A stretch of 64,000 bases of DNA from assembly GCA_030052745.1 (NCBI GenBank), contig JANBVO010000002.1, forward strand, positions 62,001 to 126,000. Direction: 5' to 3'. The DNA comes from Pleurostoma richardsiae (Eukaryota; Ascomycota; Sordariomycetes; Calosphaeriales; Pleurostomataceae). Under the pieces are notes generated by a model, which searched no databases, had not been told where the DNA came from, and worked only from the letters and a program-made list of their open reading frames with translations. Of the stretch, positions 1 through 10,410 are shown piece by piece (the stretch's first letter is position 1; each line of letters begins with the position of its first letter). The translations under genes and the position numbers were made by a program.

Positions 1-1
1 T

Positions 2-424
2 GTCGTTGACTGCGCAACGCTGGCGGTGAGGTTCCGGAACGGCACTAGTTCAAGGGCGATCCTGCTTTCGTTTGGACAATCAACGACGAGTCCGCAGAGA
101 TCAAGCTAACAGGCCCGGCAGGGCCATACCTGAACACTGCTTTGTAATTATGTGGTGCCGCCTAAAATCCAGGTCCACGACTTCGCAACTGACAAGATCA
201 CCTCCGTGGCGTGGGACTGGCAAGACTGGCAGAAGGAGCTGTGGGAGATGAGCAGGAGTATTTCCGAGCTGTACGGGAGATACACGACCTGGCAGAGAGT
301 GGCAAGCCGCCCGGATAACTGCCGGAGGAGCGGTCGTGGCCGCGGATTGGCGATGCATTAATGAATCATGAGGCAGAGTGAGCTCGACGAGATGTTCAAG
401 CGGTTCGACACCCAGAGCGAGTGA
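2..424 (+). CDS. Possible 3' end of a gene cut by the left window edge
   Basis: Stretches here read like coding sequence on the plus strand. One piece at about 152-300 is rich in Trp, Asp and Glu (it contains VAWDWQDWQKELWEM) and has GC-rich third positions. A short final piece, QSELDEMFKRFDTQSE followed by TGA, ends at 424. The pieces are in different frames, with a plausible acceptor (gaggcag) near 376, so at least one intron would be needed. I do not recognise the family and cannot fix exon limits. It could also be non-coding. Confidence 0.22.
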
Positions 425-849
425 GCGGAGGGCCACAGCTACATTAACATTTGAAGTGGAAGGATGGGCTAGTGAGGTAAACGGACAGGTATTTTGCTTC
501 TATTGAGAAAATCGATACGACTTTTCCATGTACTGATACTTCGTAGCATCACTTCATCCTGTTGCCGTCGGAGGTGAGGAAATGCGAAGCACCCGCAAGA
601 GGTTCATTAGGTACCTACTGCATAGTAGGTACCAACCTGAGCTAACAAGCCACAGGCAGGCCCCTTGGTCACCGCCACACGCCTGAAAGTAAACAGACAC
701 GGGTCAGCACCCACGACGCGCCTCTCACAACTACCTTACCTATCTAGGTACTATAACCACTCCGACCATCGCAATCGCCGACGAAGCAAAGCACCACGGA
801 AACTGAGAACACCCGGCGCCTTTGCGTGTGCTGAATTTTTTCACTCAAG
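425..849. other. Intergenic region upstream of the DUF7726 gene
   Basis: No gene seen. The stretch holds a strong hairpin (601-637) and a second TACCT/AGGTA-rich patch at about 732-753. It probably contains the promoter and 5' leader of the gene that starts at 850. Confidence 0.5.
601..637. repeat. Perfect hairpin around GGTACCTACT
   Basis: GGTACCTACT at 610-619 is followed by the loop GCAT and then AGTAGGTACC at 624-633, a perfect 10-bp stem. GGTT at 601-604 and AACC at 634-637 extend it with a gap. The core belongs to the TACCT/AGGTA motif family that recurs in intergenic DNA of this window. Confidence 0.75.
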
Positions 850-1980
850 ATGGACTCTGGGTGGTCGTGGTCTCCAAGCAACCCTCTTGCGAATGTCGAC
901 ACAAACAGATGGAATCCCAAGCTCTCCGCGGTTGAAGGGGTAGGTTGGCCGAGTCGCCCATTTATATATAGGTCGAGCTGCCCCTAGGAGAACTGACGCC
1001 TAGAGCTCCAGCCGACAGGCGACGCCCCGAGCATTGTCGACTTGACCGGCGACAAGGAGAACGCGCTTCCGACCAAGGGTAATCGCAAACCTGCCGCGAC
1101 GAAGAAGGCCCGGGCCCTCGGCGGTGAGGCTCCATCAAGAAAGCGCAAATCAGACCCCACCGATCAGGAGAATGAGGATTTATTCCCGACCAATGTCCCA
1201 GACATCGACGACGATGACCCTCGCCTATGCATCGTCACAGACACGTGCAGCGCGGTCCGCAAGAAGATCCGCACCTGGATCGACTCCGGAGCCATGAAGG
1301 TCGGCGAGTTCCAGAGCGCCATCGGTGTCAGCTCGAAGGGTTACTTGAACTTCATGAACCGGACCAAGACCTACGACGGCGAGGGCTGCGACACCTACTG
1401 GAAGGCGTTCGCCTTCTTCAAGAAGCGCGACCTGCAGGGCCTCCCTCTCAAGGCCGGCAGCAAGACCAAGAAGGCGAGGACCGGGGGCGCCGGGGGCCGC
1501 GCCGCCAAGTCAGGGGACGCACTGATTCCTGACCTCAGCAACGTCTACCTGCCCGGGGAGGAGGAAGGCACAGCGCCGGTGTATGACACTTGCGATGAGA
1601 TGCGTAAGAAGATCCGCGCGTTCCTGGCCAAAGACGGCATAACGCAGGCGGCCTTCCTGCGCGCCATCTCCAAGAGCTTCCCGGACAACCGCAAGGTTGC
1701 GGCGACGAGTCTGCAGGCCTTCCTGGGCCAGAAAGGCCCTAGGTCTGGCAACACCAGTGGGGTCTTTTACGGGGCCTACGTCTTCTTTGAGAAGTTGCGC
1801 ATCAAAGAGGGCAGGCCGAAGACGAAATTTGCGCAAGAGATGGAGGAGATATGGAGCGACTTCTTCAGTATGAGTGGCCGGCAAGGCTTTGACGTCGAGA
1901 ACAACACCAACCGCGCCTTCCTGTGCTCTGCCAACGCCCGGCCTACCATGGACAAGTACGGATGGATCTCGTTTCACTAG
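850..1980 (+). CDS. Tandem DUF7726 nuclear-type protein
   Basis: Two exons, 850-939 and 1012-1980, give about 352 residues. The 72-bp intron has donor GTAGGT, branch CTGAC and acceptor CCAG, all in phase 0. The start ATG at 850 gives MDSGWSWSPSNPL. Residues 40-95 are basic and disordered (KKAR, RKRKSD), resembling a nuclear localisation region. Two related segments follow, at roughly 100-176 and 206-300. Each begins with a DTC..(V/M)RKKIR core, continues into a helical stretch, and ends with a FF-K or FFEK helix. This is the fungal DUF7726 architecture, which looks like a helix-turn-helix-type DNA-binding fold. Function is unknown; DNA binding is inference. The gene is complete and has no obvious partner beside it. 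Confidence 0.85.
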
Positions 1981-2891
1981 AGTGGGAAGACAGCATCTCG
2001 CAGCAAACTCCTTTTACTTACATACCGTGCTCATTTGGCGCATGGGTGACGGAAATTTTGTAATGTGTTCATCGATTACAGGCCAGCGCTGTTATTTTCT
2101 GTTGCAAATGGCATGATTGAGACTGTTCGCTTCTCTTGCCTCGAGCATCCAGTTCTTTGTTTAATATACAAATGTCCGTCTTTCTCCGAGCATAGGGCAG
2201 ACCTCCGTCGGGCAGGTGAGCCAGCCTTATCTGTACTTCGCTCGCTTATTTCAGGCCCTTAATTACCTAGATAGTCATGTCGAGCCTCGGCTCGGTACTC
2301 GAGGATCTAAGCCAATGCCTTATCGACGAACCGAACCTCTGGCAAGCACTTTAGACGCTTGAGATATAGTGCCCAGCCAGGCCACATCACTGATACGATG
2401 TTGCATGTCCTCACCACTTGTAATATCGAGGTTCTTCGAAGCTTGGCAGTTGCAGACCTTCCGTTTCGGGGCAGGAGGCACTTGCATTGCTTGCACCAAG
2501 ACAGTCGGGATAGGAGTCGAGGCCACGACTGGCGACCCCTAATCCTTAGCTGTGACTCAACGGGCGTTGCTTGCTCCTAAAAGCAGTTGACAAGTAGATA
2601 TGCTCCGCAAACGCACTCCTCTGCGCAGCCTCCGGCCATCAGATCACGACCTTCAAGCGTGGCCATTGAACCAACGATACGTCTCCTTCCAAGAATGGTC
2701 CCGTTCTGGTTGCGAGGCCCCTACGGCCGGATAGCATCGATGCTTCAGCAGGCTGACGAAGCACTGAGCGGTCTCCCAAGCCCCTGGGGGCCAAGTTGAG
2801 ATACATTGGAATGGTTCGTCTCCAATGTTTTGGGATCGTTCACATCATCGCCCACTCCCAGAGCAACAGGGCCATAGCCTAGACTTGAAAG
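1981..2891. other. Intergenic region, no gene seen
   Basis: Only short unconvincing reading frames are present. The stretch separates the DUF7726 gene from the decayed aminopeptidase. The right end would have held the aminopeptidase promoter. Confidence 0.5.
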
Positions 2892-4164
2892 GTGCGAAGC
2901 TTTTTTGTCTTGACCATCTTGGCAGGAGCATCAATTGCTCTGGCACTCCCACGTCGCGGTGTCGAGGTCTCTGAGAAGTTGTGCACCATCGAGCTTGCGC
3001 CTGGGGAGACTCGATCGGCAACCGAGGAATAGAAATGGGCCCTCAAGGTTGTGAGTGCTCCACTGGCCCCTTGACCGCACTGTCTACTTCTGACAGGTTG
3101 CAGGAGGGCAAGCACTTCACGGACATAACCGACTTCTCGGAGCTCCCTACCTTCTCAACTCTCGAAAAGCACGCGACCGTGACGTTCCCGACTGCCATGA
3201 CGCAGACGTCCGCGGTCATGGCGCTGCTGCCCAAGCTGAGCAAGTTGACTTTGCAGAGCAACCTGCAGACGTTCAGTGACTTCTAGAATCGCTACTACAC
3301 CTCGACCTATGGCAGGCAGTCTAGCCAGTGGCTGCAGAGCCAGGTGCAGGCCATTATAACCGAGGGCGGCGCAAAAATTGCCTCGGCCAAGGCGTTCAAC
3401 CATTCGTTGGGCCAAAGCAGCATCATCGCCACAATTCCCGGGCAGAGCACGAAGACGGTCTGTATCGGGGCGCACCAGGACTCAATCAACGCGAACAACA
3501 GGAACGGAAGAGCCCCTAGGGCAGGCAACTGACGCTGTAGGACTCCCCAGACGACGACGGTTCTGGATCAATGATTATCCTGAAGGCGTTCCAGGTGATG
3601 CTGACAGATTCTCGAATCGCGGCCGGACAGGCGCCAAATACGGTCGAGTTCCACTGGTACTCTGCCGAGGAAGCCGGTCTGCTCGGTAGCCAGGCAATTT
3701 TCCAGCAATATGCCAAGGGGGTGCGGGGCATCAAAGCCATGTTCCAGCAGGACATGACGGGTTACACGGCGGGGACTACAGAGGCTGGCAAGGCCGCCTC
3801 GATGGGCGTCATCACCGACTACGTCGACGTGGGGCTGACCGGGTTCATCAAGAAAATCATCACTGTCGTGAGTTCAGAACCCTTTGACCGAAGAGACCAT
3901 GCAGTCAGGATCACTAAGCAACAGGGGAAGTACTGCTCCATTCTGTACGTCAGCACCAAGTGCGGCTATGCCTGCTCCGACCACGCATCGGCTTCCAATG
4001 CTGGATATCCCTCCGCCTTCGTCATCGAGTCTGCGTCCGAGTATACCAGCCCGTACATCCACGGCATGTCAGACATGATGGACACCGTAGACCTTGACCA
4101 CGTCATTGAGCATGCCAAGATGACTGTTGGCTTCAGCTATGAGCTGGCATTTGCGTCTCTCTGA
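2892..4164 (+). pseudogene. Decayed secreted leucine aminopeptidase (M28 family)
   Basis: The remains match the fungal secreted leucine aminopeptidase family (M28E, two-zinc exopeptidases). In order they show a signal-like stretch (VLTILAGASIALALP), the propeptide region (EKLCTIELAPGE, then KWALK and EGKHFTDITDF), and the catalytic domain. The zinc and catalytic motifs are all visible: [35 protein letters not shown] and [12 protein letters not shown]. Two introns still look intact: 3051-3103 (phase 0) and a 57-bp one at about 3870-3926. The breaks are GTG where the initiator ATG is expected (2892), in-frame TAG codons at 3030 and 3284, and a scrambled stretch at about 3517-3550 between GRAP and DDDGSG that loses the frame. 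The 3' half after 3550 is open to the normal end, ELAFASL. It is probably recent, since alignment to the family is still easy by eye. Sequencing error cannot fully be excluded, but four separate defects argue against it. Confidence 0.85.
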
Positions 4165-4816
4165 ACGGTTGGCGCGACGGTTCATGAAGGCCGTTCCGGG
4201 TAGATAAGACGGCACCGTTCCCACCGTCGTTCATGCAATGGCTTTATCTTGCGTACCTACCTTCCTGGTGATACAAGAGTAGCTGCAGCCCTGCCGTGCG
4301 CTCCGACTATACTCCGTTCTCGTAAGCCTCTGCGTATATCTTCCGGCGGGTTTGATGCCATGAATCAAGGTCGATCAAACCGCAGACGCAACACAAGTGA
4401 ATATCAAATTTCGGACGCAGTCTAGGCCTTTGCGGTGCCATTCAGCCGTACCAACCCCTTTGTAAAAACGACCATGCATGGGCCTTCGAGAAGTCTCGAC
4501 AGGAGCTGCTCTGAGATCAGCCGCTGCAACCGCCACGCTATTCACCTTCATCAGCCGCCTTAGCGTGCCGCTTTGATGAAGGTGATGAATTCGCCCGGTC
4601 ATCTTGATCACCGTGTTGGGAAAAGACCGCGCCAGACAAGGTGCTCATGGATGACGACTTATAGTCTTCGCATGCCCCATGTTCATTCACTCTTGTGCAA
4701 GCCAGCAGTAATTTGAGAGGGTGATCTCCTCGCACCACAGCCAGGGAGCGGTCAGTCTGCCAAATAGTTCATATTCACGTGTTTCTCATTTGTTTATTAC
4801 AATCGGTAAGCGTCCT
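4165..4816. other. Intergenic region between two convergent units
   Basis: No gene seen. It contains the 3' flank of the decayed aminopeptidase and of the MFS transporter, which point toward each other. Confidence 0.5.
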
Positions 4817-6875
4817 TTAATCATCATCAAAGAAGCTCCCCGTCCGCTTCAGAAGGCTCATGTCGACGCAGCCCATGATCCTTCCGTCCACCCTCCTGAA
4901 GACTTCGTCCCAGAACCACCAGGCGGCGCCAACGCCTAGAGACACCACCACCTGCGCCACGGCGATGCCGACGCTCGTCGCCCGTAGACCATCCCACAGC
5001 CACACGGCGTTGGGGATTGCAAGGACGAACACGCCCGCGAACAGCGTCTGCCAGGTGGCTAACCCAGCCTCCATGTCGATAGTGTTACGGACCGCAACGG
5101 CCATGTTCGATGACGTGAACTGCGTACTGCGGCGGACGAGTGGCCGAACCGTCGCGTTCAGTACGCAGGCGCCGGCGACAGCAAGCCCTAGAATGAAGCT
5201 GACGGCAGGGAGGGAGAGGTGCGAGCCCACACCATCGATAGAGAACATCGAGGCGTCGGCGGCGGGCTGGGCCAGCATACAGTCGCTGGTGTAGACGCCA
5301 AAGGCAAGCAGGCCCGTGAAGAACAGCGCAGAACCGCCCGCTATAGCCGCGGTGTTCATGCGGGGCACAAACGACCTATTCCATGCCGGGAGCAGTGCCA
5401 GCGCCGCCGTGGCGGCGACGGACAGCAGAAATGGGGCGAGGAGGAGGGCGCCAAGTGAGGCGGGCCGCAGCATGAAAGGCATGGGCTCGAAGAGCAGCGC
5501 CAGGCTGAAGAAGACGCCCCAGAGGGTGCAGTGCGGGAGGAAAGAGACGAGGAAAAGCAGAAGCGTCGTCGGCGCGATCATCGCCCGAGGCGCCTGTAGG
5601 AGGAGTGCGGAGTCTACGGACGGACCGTAGAACGAATACGGAGGCGTGACATCCTTGATATACCGGAGGACCCGCTGCTTGGTGACGGTTCCACGGGGCA
5701 CCAGAGGCACGTACTTGGACGACCATCCGGTTGCAGGCGTCAGACTTACAGGGACGGCGCTTCGGTCGAAGGACGTCTCTGGCGCGGCGAAGACGAGGAG
5801 CAGCACGGCCACGGCTAGGAAGGCGTTGAGGATGACAAACTGGAGACTGAAGCCTTCAGAGTGCTGCGAGACCACCCCGCCGAGTAAGGGGCCACCCCAC
5901 GTCGCCGCGATGTTGACGATGCGGTATACTGCGACCTTTGTGTAATGCTCATGCTCCTAAAGCCTGGTCAGAACATGCCAGTATCGACAGATAGCATGTT
6001 GTGGGCAACTCACAAAAAAGGTGTCATGGATGGACCCTAGCACCAGAGTGTCAAAGGCACCCCAGCCGAGCCCCTGGAATCCCCTCGCGGCCATACACTG
6101 ACCATAGCTATCTGCCACGCGCATATTCCACATCGAGCCGATGAAGATCGACGCCATCGACGCCAGATACGCGGGCCTCCTACCCCAGAACCTGGCAGCG
6201 ACCACGCTCACGAGCCCAGTCAGAGCGGAGAGAATCAGCGGCACTCCAGTCAGGGCGACCGCTGCCGTATACGAGATGGAGTAGCCGAGGGCCAGAACGC
6301 CATTCACGCTCAGTAGGGCAGTCTTCATCACCCCAATGAGAGTCACACACAGCAGCAGCGTGTAGAAGTTGAGCTCCTTCCTCCATGTCGGCCAGTTCTA
6401 ACTAGGTAAGTATACTGAGGAGAGACCACGGCCGGGGTATCTGAAGATAACGTACCAGGGGATCATCTGAGTCATCACTGGGTTGCGGAACTAGCTCGAC
6501 AAGCGCATACTTGCCGGTCCCGTACTTAATCCGCCTCTTACTCTGGGTGGACGAGCTCAGCGAGAAGCGGTTAGTTGAGCTGGTCATGGGCCGAGATAGA
6601 GTTGCTAAGACGGGTCGGACGGGTGTATGCGGCTGCTCCGGGGCCGAAGGCACCGGCTTCTTCATGATCGGCGCGGGTGACCTGATCGGAGACTCGGGCG
6701 TTTCCTCCTTCTCCTCCACGAGTACAATCATCTTTTCATCCTTCTCACTCGTCGCAGCGGGTGAAGGCGGTACTGGGAATGCCTCTATCATTCTTGCCTG
6801 ATCGGGGTGACTGAGCTCCAGCACTATCTCCTTGTCCGTGTCGAAGTCGACAACGGGCATCTTGTCGTCGGCCAT
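4817..6875 (-). CDS. Major facilitator superfamily transporter
   Basis: Three exons on the minus strand (6875-6456, 6397-6014, 5956-4817) give about 647 residues. All junctions are phase 0: DDPL|NWPTWRKE, DTFF|EHEHYTK. The first 140 residues are acidic, Ser/Pro-rich and probably cytosolic. The DDPLNWP motif just before helix 1 is typical of fungal DHA1-type MFS drug/H+ antiporters. The N-terminal half shows helices from TLLLCVTLIGVMKTALLSV onward with the loop motif RFWGRRPAYLAS (motif A, between helices 2 and 3). The C-terminal half supplies six more hydrophobic segments. I chose the ATG at 6875 (MADDKMPVVDFDTDKE), which begins the acidic tail; an in-frame ATG at 7061 is possible but adds an unlikely leader. 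The substrate cannot be read from sequence; export of toxic or secondary metabolites is the usual guess. Confidence 0.88.
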
Positions 6876-9347
6876 CGTGATATGCGAACTTTCGTCTCGT
6901 ATCTCAGATTCTCCCAACGTGTCGTCAGAACTAGCTGATTTCAGTATAAGGAGTGTCGTCGAGACGTCGCTGCCAGCAGACGGTGTCGTTCCACGCACGG
7001 GTTGGAGAAAAAGAATGACGGGAATGAGAATGGAGGGAAGAAACCTGACCAGCCAGGGCAACCCCGATGATTAATAGGCCTAATGAAAATAGTTCAAAGA
7101 TCACGACAGGCCCGGACGCCGACGCGATCAATTAGTCGGTCATGGTGGACGCGACGCGAGTGTGGTGCCAAGTTCCAGCACGTAAGATGCTGCTGGTGCG
7201 CTTGGGAGAGACAAAAGGAATGGAATGAAGGGGGTTAAGCAGAGAGTAAGGAATGAAGAACTGGAGAGAAAAAAGGTCACTAGCTCCGTAGACTGCACTC
7301 CACCCCTCGCATGTGTAGAGATCCGTCTGCCAGAGAGGCCCGAGAGGCAGGGAAGAGAGGGAGGATACCAGGTCGACGGCATCACAGACATGGATCGTCA
7401 CCAGCGTCCCACGTCGGTAGCCGAGCGCAACGCCTGCGCTGGGGGCATGACTGCCGGCGCAGATGCATTCATGCAAGCTGCCAGGAAGGTTCACCAGGCG
7501 CCCTTGAACGGCAACGGACACTGGCCCCTGCGCCATTAAGGCCCAGTTGCATCTAGATCGGGGCGCACTGGAGACGGCATGCAGCTAACTAAGTTTCTAT
7601 CTCAGGACCGTCCGAAGCTGTCAAAGGCTGGTTTGGTTGCGCTCAGGCCCGTGCCAAGCGTGTGTCTTGGATGTCCCATTCGGGAGGCAGGGATGGCTGA
7701 AACGGCCCTGAGGCGGGGTCGTCGTCTCGATGGACGATCATCAGGTATGTGAACCTGGATGCCGCAGCGATCTTGCGCCGGAAGGGACTCGAGAAGGAAG
7801 AGAGCTTTCTCCCGTCTGCATGCCGCTGCGAAAGACCGTCAGAACTTCAAGACCAGAGGAAAGGTACAGACCCACAAAGCATTGCCAAGATTCCGCGCCG
7901 TTGCGATTCTTTGCCATCTGGATCACCGTCCCAGCTGGTCTCAGCGGACCTGGTTGGCATGGGCAACCAGACGGCGCCGTGGCTGCATTCCCGCCTTGAC
8001 TCGAACGCGCGACAAAGAAGCACCATCAATGACTCTGATCCGCGGTCGAAAAACGCTGTCGCTGGCGGTGGTCTGTTACTGAATAGTTATCGCTCTTGCA
8101 AGGGATACAAGTCTTCTTGGTATGCATAGTAGTGCCACGAAGAGAGTTGCAGCGTGGCTCCCGCGTCGTTGAAGCGTGTCGAAATAGAAGGGGAGATGCG
8201 ATTCGTTCGTCAGCACACGTCCCATAGCCCTGCCACCAAGTTTGCATGCTAGACCAAACCCACCTTCTGACAGGTGTTTCTGCGCTTTTGCGGTAGTGGC
8301 GGACGCGTTCTCATCGAGGCCGATCACACACCGTCAGTAGGATGTCGCCCATCTTCAAACGACCAAACAGGTGACCTATGCCGTCTCGATTCTGCTTGCG
8401 CAGCTATTCGCTCACCACGCCTGCCCACCATATGGCACGATAAAGCGAGGCTGCGGCGCTGAGGTCAAAGGCCAAACTCCAAGTTCTTGAAAATCTATAT
8501 CCTGTATCACATATACCAATGCGCCTTCCCAGCATCTAAGGGATCCAGAGTGTACGCGCACTCGTCTCTATGTCGTGTGAAACACTGAAACACCCCGTGG
8601 AAGAGGCAAAGCAATCCGTCAAACCAGTCTATAGTCGTATCGCATAAGACCGAGCCACCGTTTAGATGTGTCGTGATGGGAGCAGAATCTTCGCCATCCC
8701 CAGCTGTGGCGATTCCCATGCCATCATCAGCTAAACCAACCGCGCAGCCGGCACGGCGCTCAGTGCCTGCGCAAGCAATCTCAAGGCGTCAAGGACGCTC
8801 TCCTACCCCTTCGCCGGTCGCACAGGACCAGAGCCATTTGGTCTTCGACCAGGGTGTCAGCTAGAAACCACCAACCGCCACTGGTTCCGCAGCCCATTGT
8901 CTCTGGAGCCAGTTGTCAGGCTGCGGGCTCGGCCAGTAGAACATCTGGCCCTGGCAGGGGATTTTCGAACCGTGTTCGACAATGTACGCGAGTCCTTTGA
9001 AGAGTCAGTAAGCAAGGCGTTCGCATCTCTTATGTCAGTGACTCCTCTCGAGTCTCGAAGACTCGGTTCTCCCTTCCGGTGCCTCTGGAATTTTTTTGCC
9101 GACATCTCCCGATCTTTATCTAGATCTGTTGATAATGGGCAGACCGGTATGTGGGTCACCGGCTGCAGCGCCAAGGAGCCAAGCCAGATGCCGACTCGGC
9201 ATCTGACCATTGCGCGGCTCCAAGCCGAATACCGCAGCTCCGTGTTGATAGATGTGACGATACTACGTCCAACTCGCCGAAGCAGACCGAGTCGTCATCT
9301 GCATGGGCTTGCATGCACATGCCTGTAGGCATGGATGTGTATGTGGT
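6876..9347. other. 2.5-kb region without a supportable gene
   Basis: Many short frames occur on both strands but none shows a recognisable domain or a consistent splice structure. The part at 7140-7400 is pyrimidine/purine-biased, as in promoters, and lies upstream of the MFS gene. The part at 8670-9130 has a few coding-looking stretches, for example DFRTVFDNVRESFEESVSKAF at about 8958, that I cannot join or name. It may be an eroded gene. Confidence 0.4.
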
Positions 9348-10410
9348 TCAGACCGAAGCGATCACGATTGCTTTACCTGAATGAGTGACCTCCTGCGCTT
9401 CCGACTTCTCCACCATGAGGAGCAGCTGGCTTGTGCGGACCAGCAGTTCTGCAGCCACCAGTCAGTCATTCATCTGTGTCCATCACGCCACCTTGGACTC
9501 ATCAATGACAACGGCAACTCGACATCGAGGAGCCCTGAGGGGCAGTCGCGCAACAGCGAGAAGAGAACCGGCCTACCTTGATACTCCAGTGTGTACCTGA
9601 CAGCCACATCCTCGTCGCTCCCAACGATCACCGGACGCGTCGCATCTACGTTCTCGCGCACGCGGAACCGCAGCCCGACGTTCTTCCGAGTGTCGGCCCA
9701 TAGGATCGACTCGCCCTCGCCCTCGCCGGACTCTGGCCCTCGTGCTGTGCGCTCTGCCAGCCAATGCCGCCACACCCGGATGAGGCCGTCGCTGACGTTG
9801 ACATGGCTGAGGAAGAGGCCACGCCTGGGCCCGACCTTCACCAAGTTCGTCACCGTGCACAGCTGGCTGAACAGCTCCCCCTCATCGAGGTTGACGTCCT
9901 GCATGACCGCCTCCTCCGCCAGGCCGGTAGACGCGCCGCCGCTCTGCGCCGTGGGGTAGCGCAAGCGGCCGCGGCGGTTCTCCTCCTGCGTGACGGGTCG
10001 GAAGCGGCTGTACAGGCTGTTCAGCGCCCGGAGGCTGCGAGCGTGTTCATCCTCGGCCAGCTCGGTGGTGCCGAGCGGGTCGCAGTGCAGGTACGGCGTG
10101 CTGATCTTAGCGCTCGGATGGTAGCACTCGAGGATCAGCTCATGTTCCGGCAGCGCGGCGGCATGGATGAGGCGGCTGTGCAGGATCCGCACGATCACGT
10201 CGTAGAACCGGCGAGACACGAGGGCTAGGTCGACGAGAGCGACGGTCGAGAGCGGGGAGAGGATGTGGATCAGGATCTGGAACGACGACTCAGTTAGCAA
10301 CTGATCATAGAAGGGCAGGGGCGTAGGGCCATCATATAGCAGCTTCGTGCCAGCAGAGTGACACCCACCTCGTTAGGGAGATTTTCGAACGTCAAGGGGA
10401 CGGAGGCCAT
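9348..10410 (-). CDS. F-box protein of a Pezizomycotina-specific type
   Basis: Three exons (10410-10369, 10276-9577, 9448-9348) give about 280 residues. The splice LPNE|ILIHIL restores a classic F-box: residues 10-45 read LPNEILIHILSPLSTVALVDLALVSRRFYDV with breaks only at the junction. This places the protein as a likely Skp1-binding substrate adaptor of an SCF ubiquitin ligase. The rest contains conserved-looking blocks (HELILECYHPSAKIS; DEGELFSQLCTVTNLVKVGP; LFLSHVNVSDGLIRVWR; ILWADTRKNVGLRFRV) and ends LLLMVEKSEAQ..SGKAIVIASV. Exon 3 was found from the phase-1 donor (caag|gtaggc) and the CTGAC...GCAG acceptor; the conserved-looking tail supports it. The substrate is unknown. There are no WD40 or LRR repeats. 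Confidence 0.82.

Noticed and set aside
2892-3300. In-frame TAG codons in the aminopeptidase as possible stop-codon recoding
   Set aside because: The start codon is also lost and the frame is broken near 3520, so simple decay explains the data better.
6931-7131. Hydrophobic minus-strand frame (VVIFELFSLGLLIIGVALAGQ) upstream of the MFS gene
   Set aside because: A single hydrophobic stretch without downstream coding sequence. It could only join the MFS gene by an unsupported splice and would add an odd leader.
7132-7556. Overlapping frames on both strands, up to 134 codons
   Set aside because: No domain, no consistent third-position bias. The region reads as promoter or leader of the MFS gene.
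8673-9328. Coding-looking stretches (SPSPAVAIPMPSSAKP and DFRTVFDNVRESFEES) on the plus strand
   Set aside because: They cannot be joined by credible splice sites, end in stops and show no known domain. The opposite strand is equally open.
9315-9335. CATGCCT/AGGCATG hairpin
   Set aside because: Short palindrome in a CATG-rich patch; no repeat or flanking duplication found.
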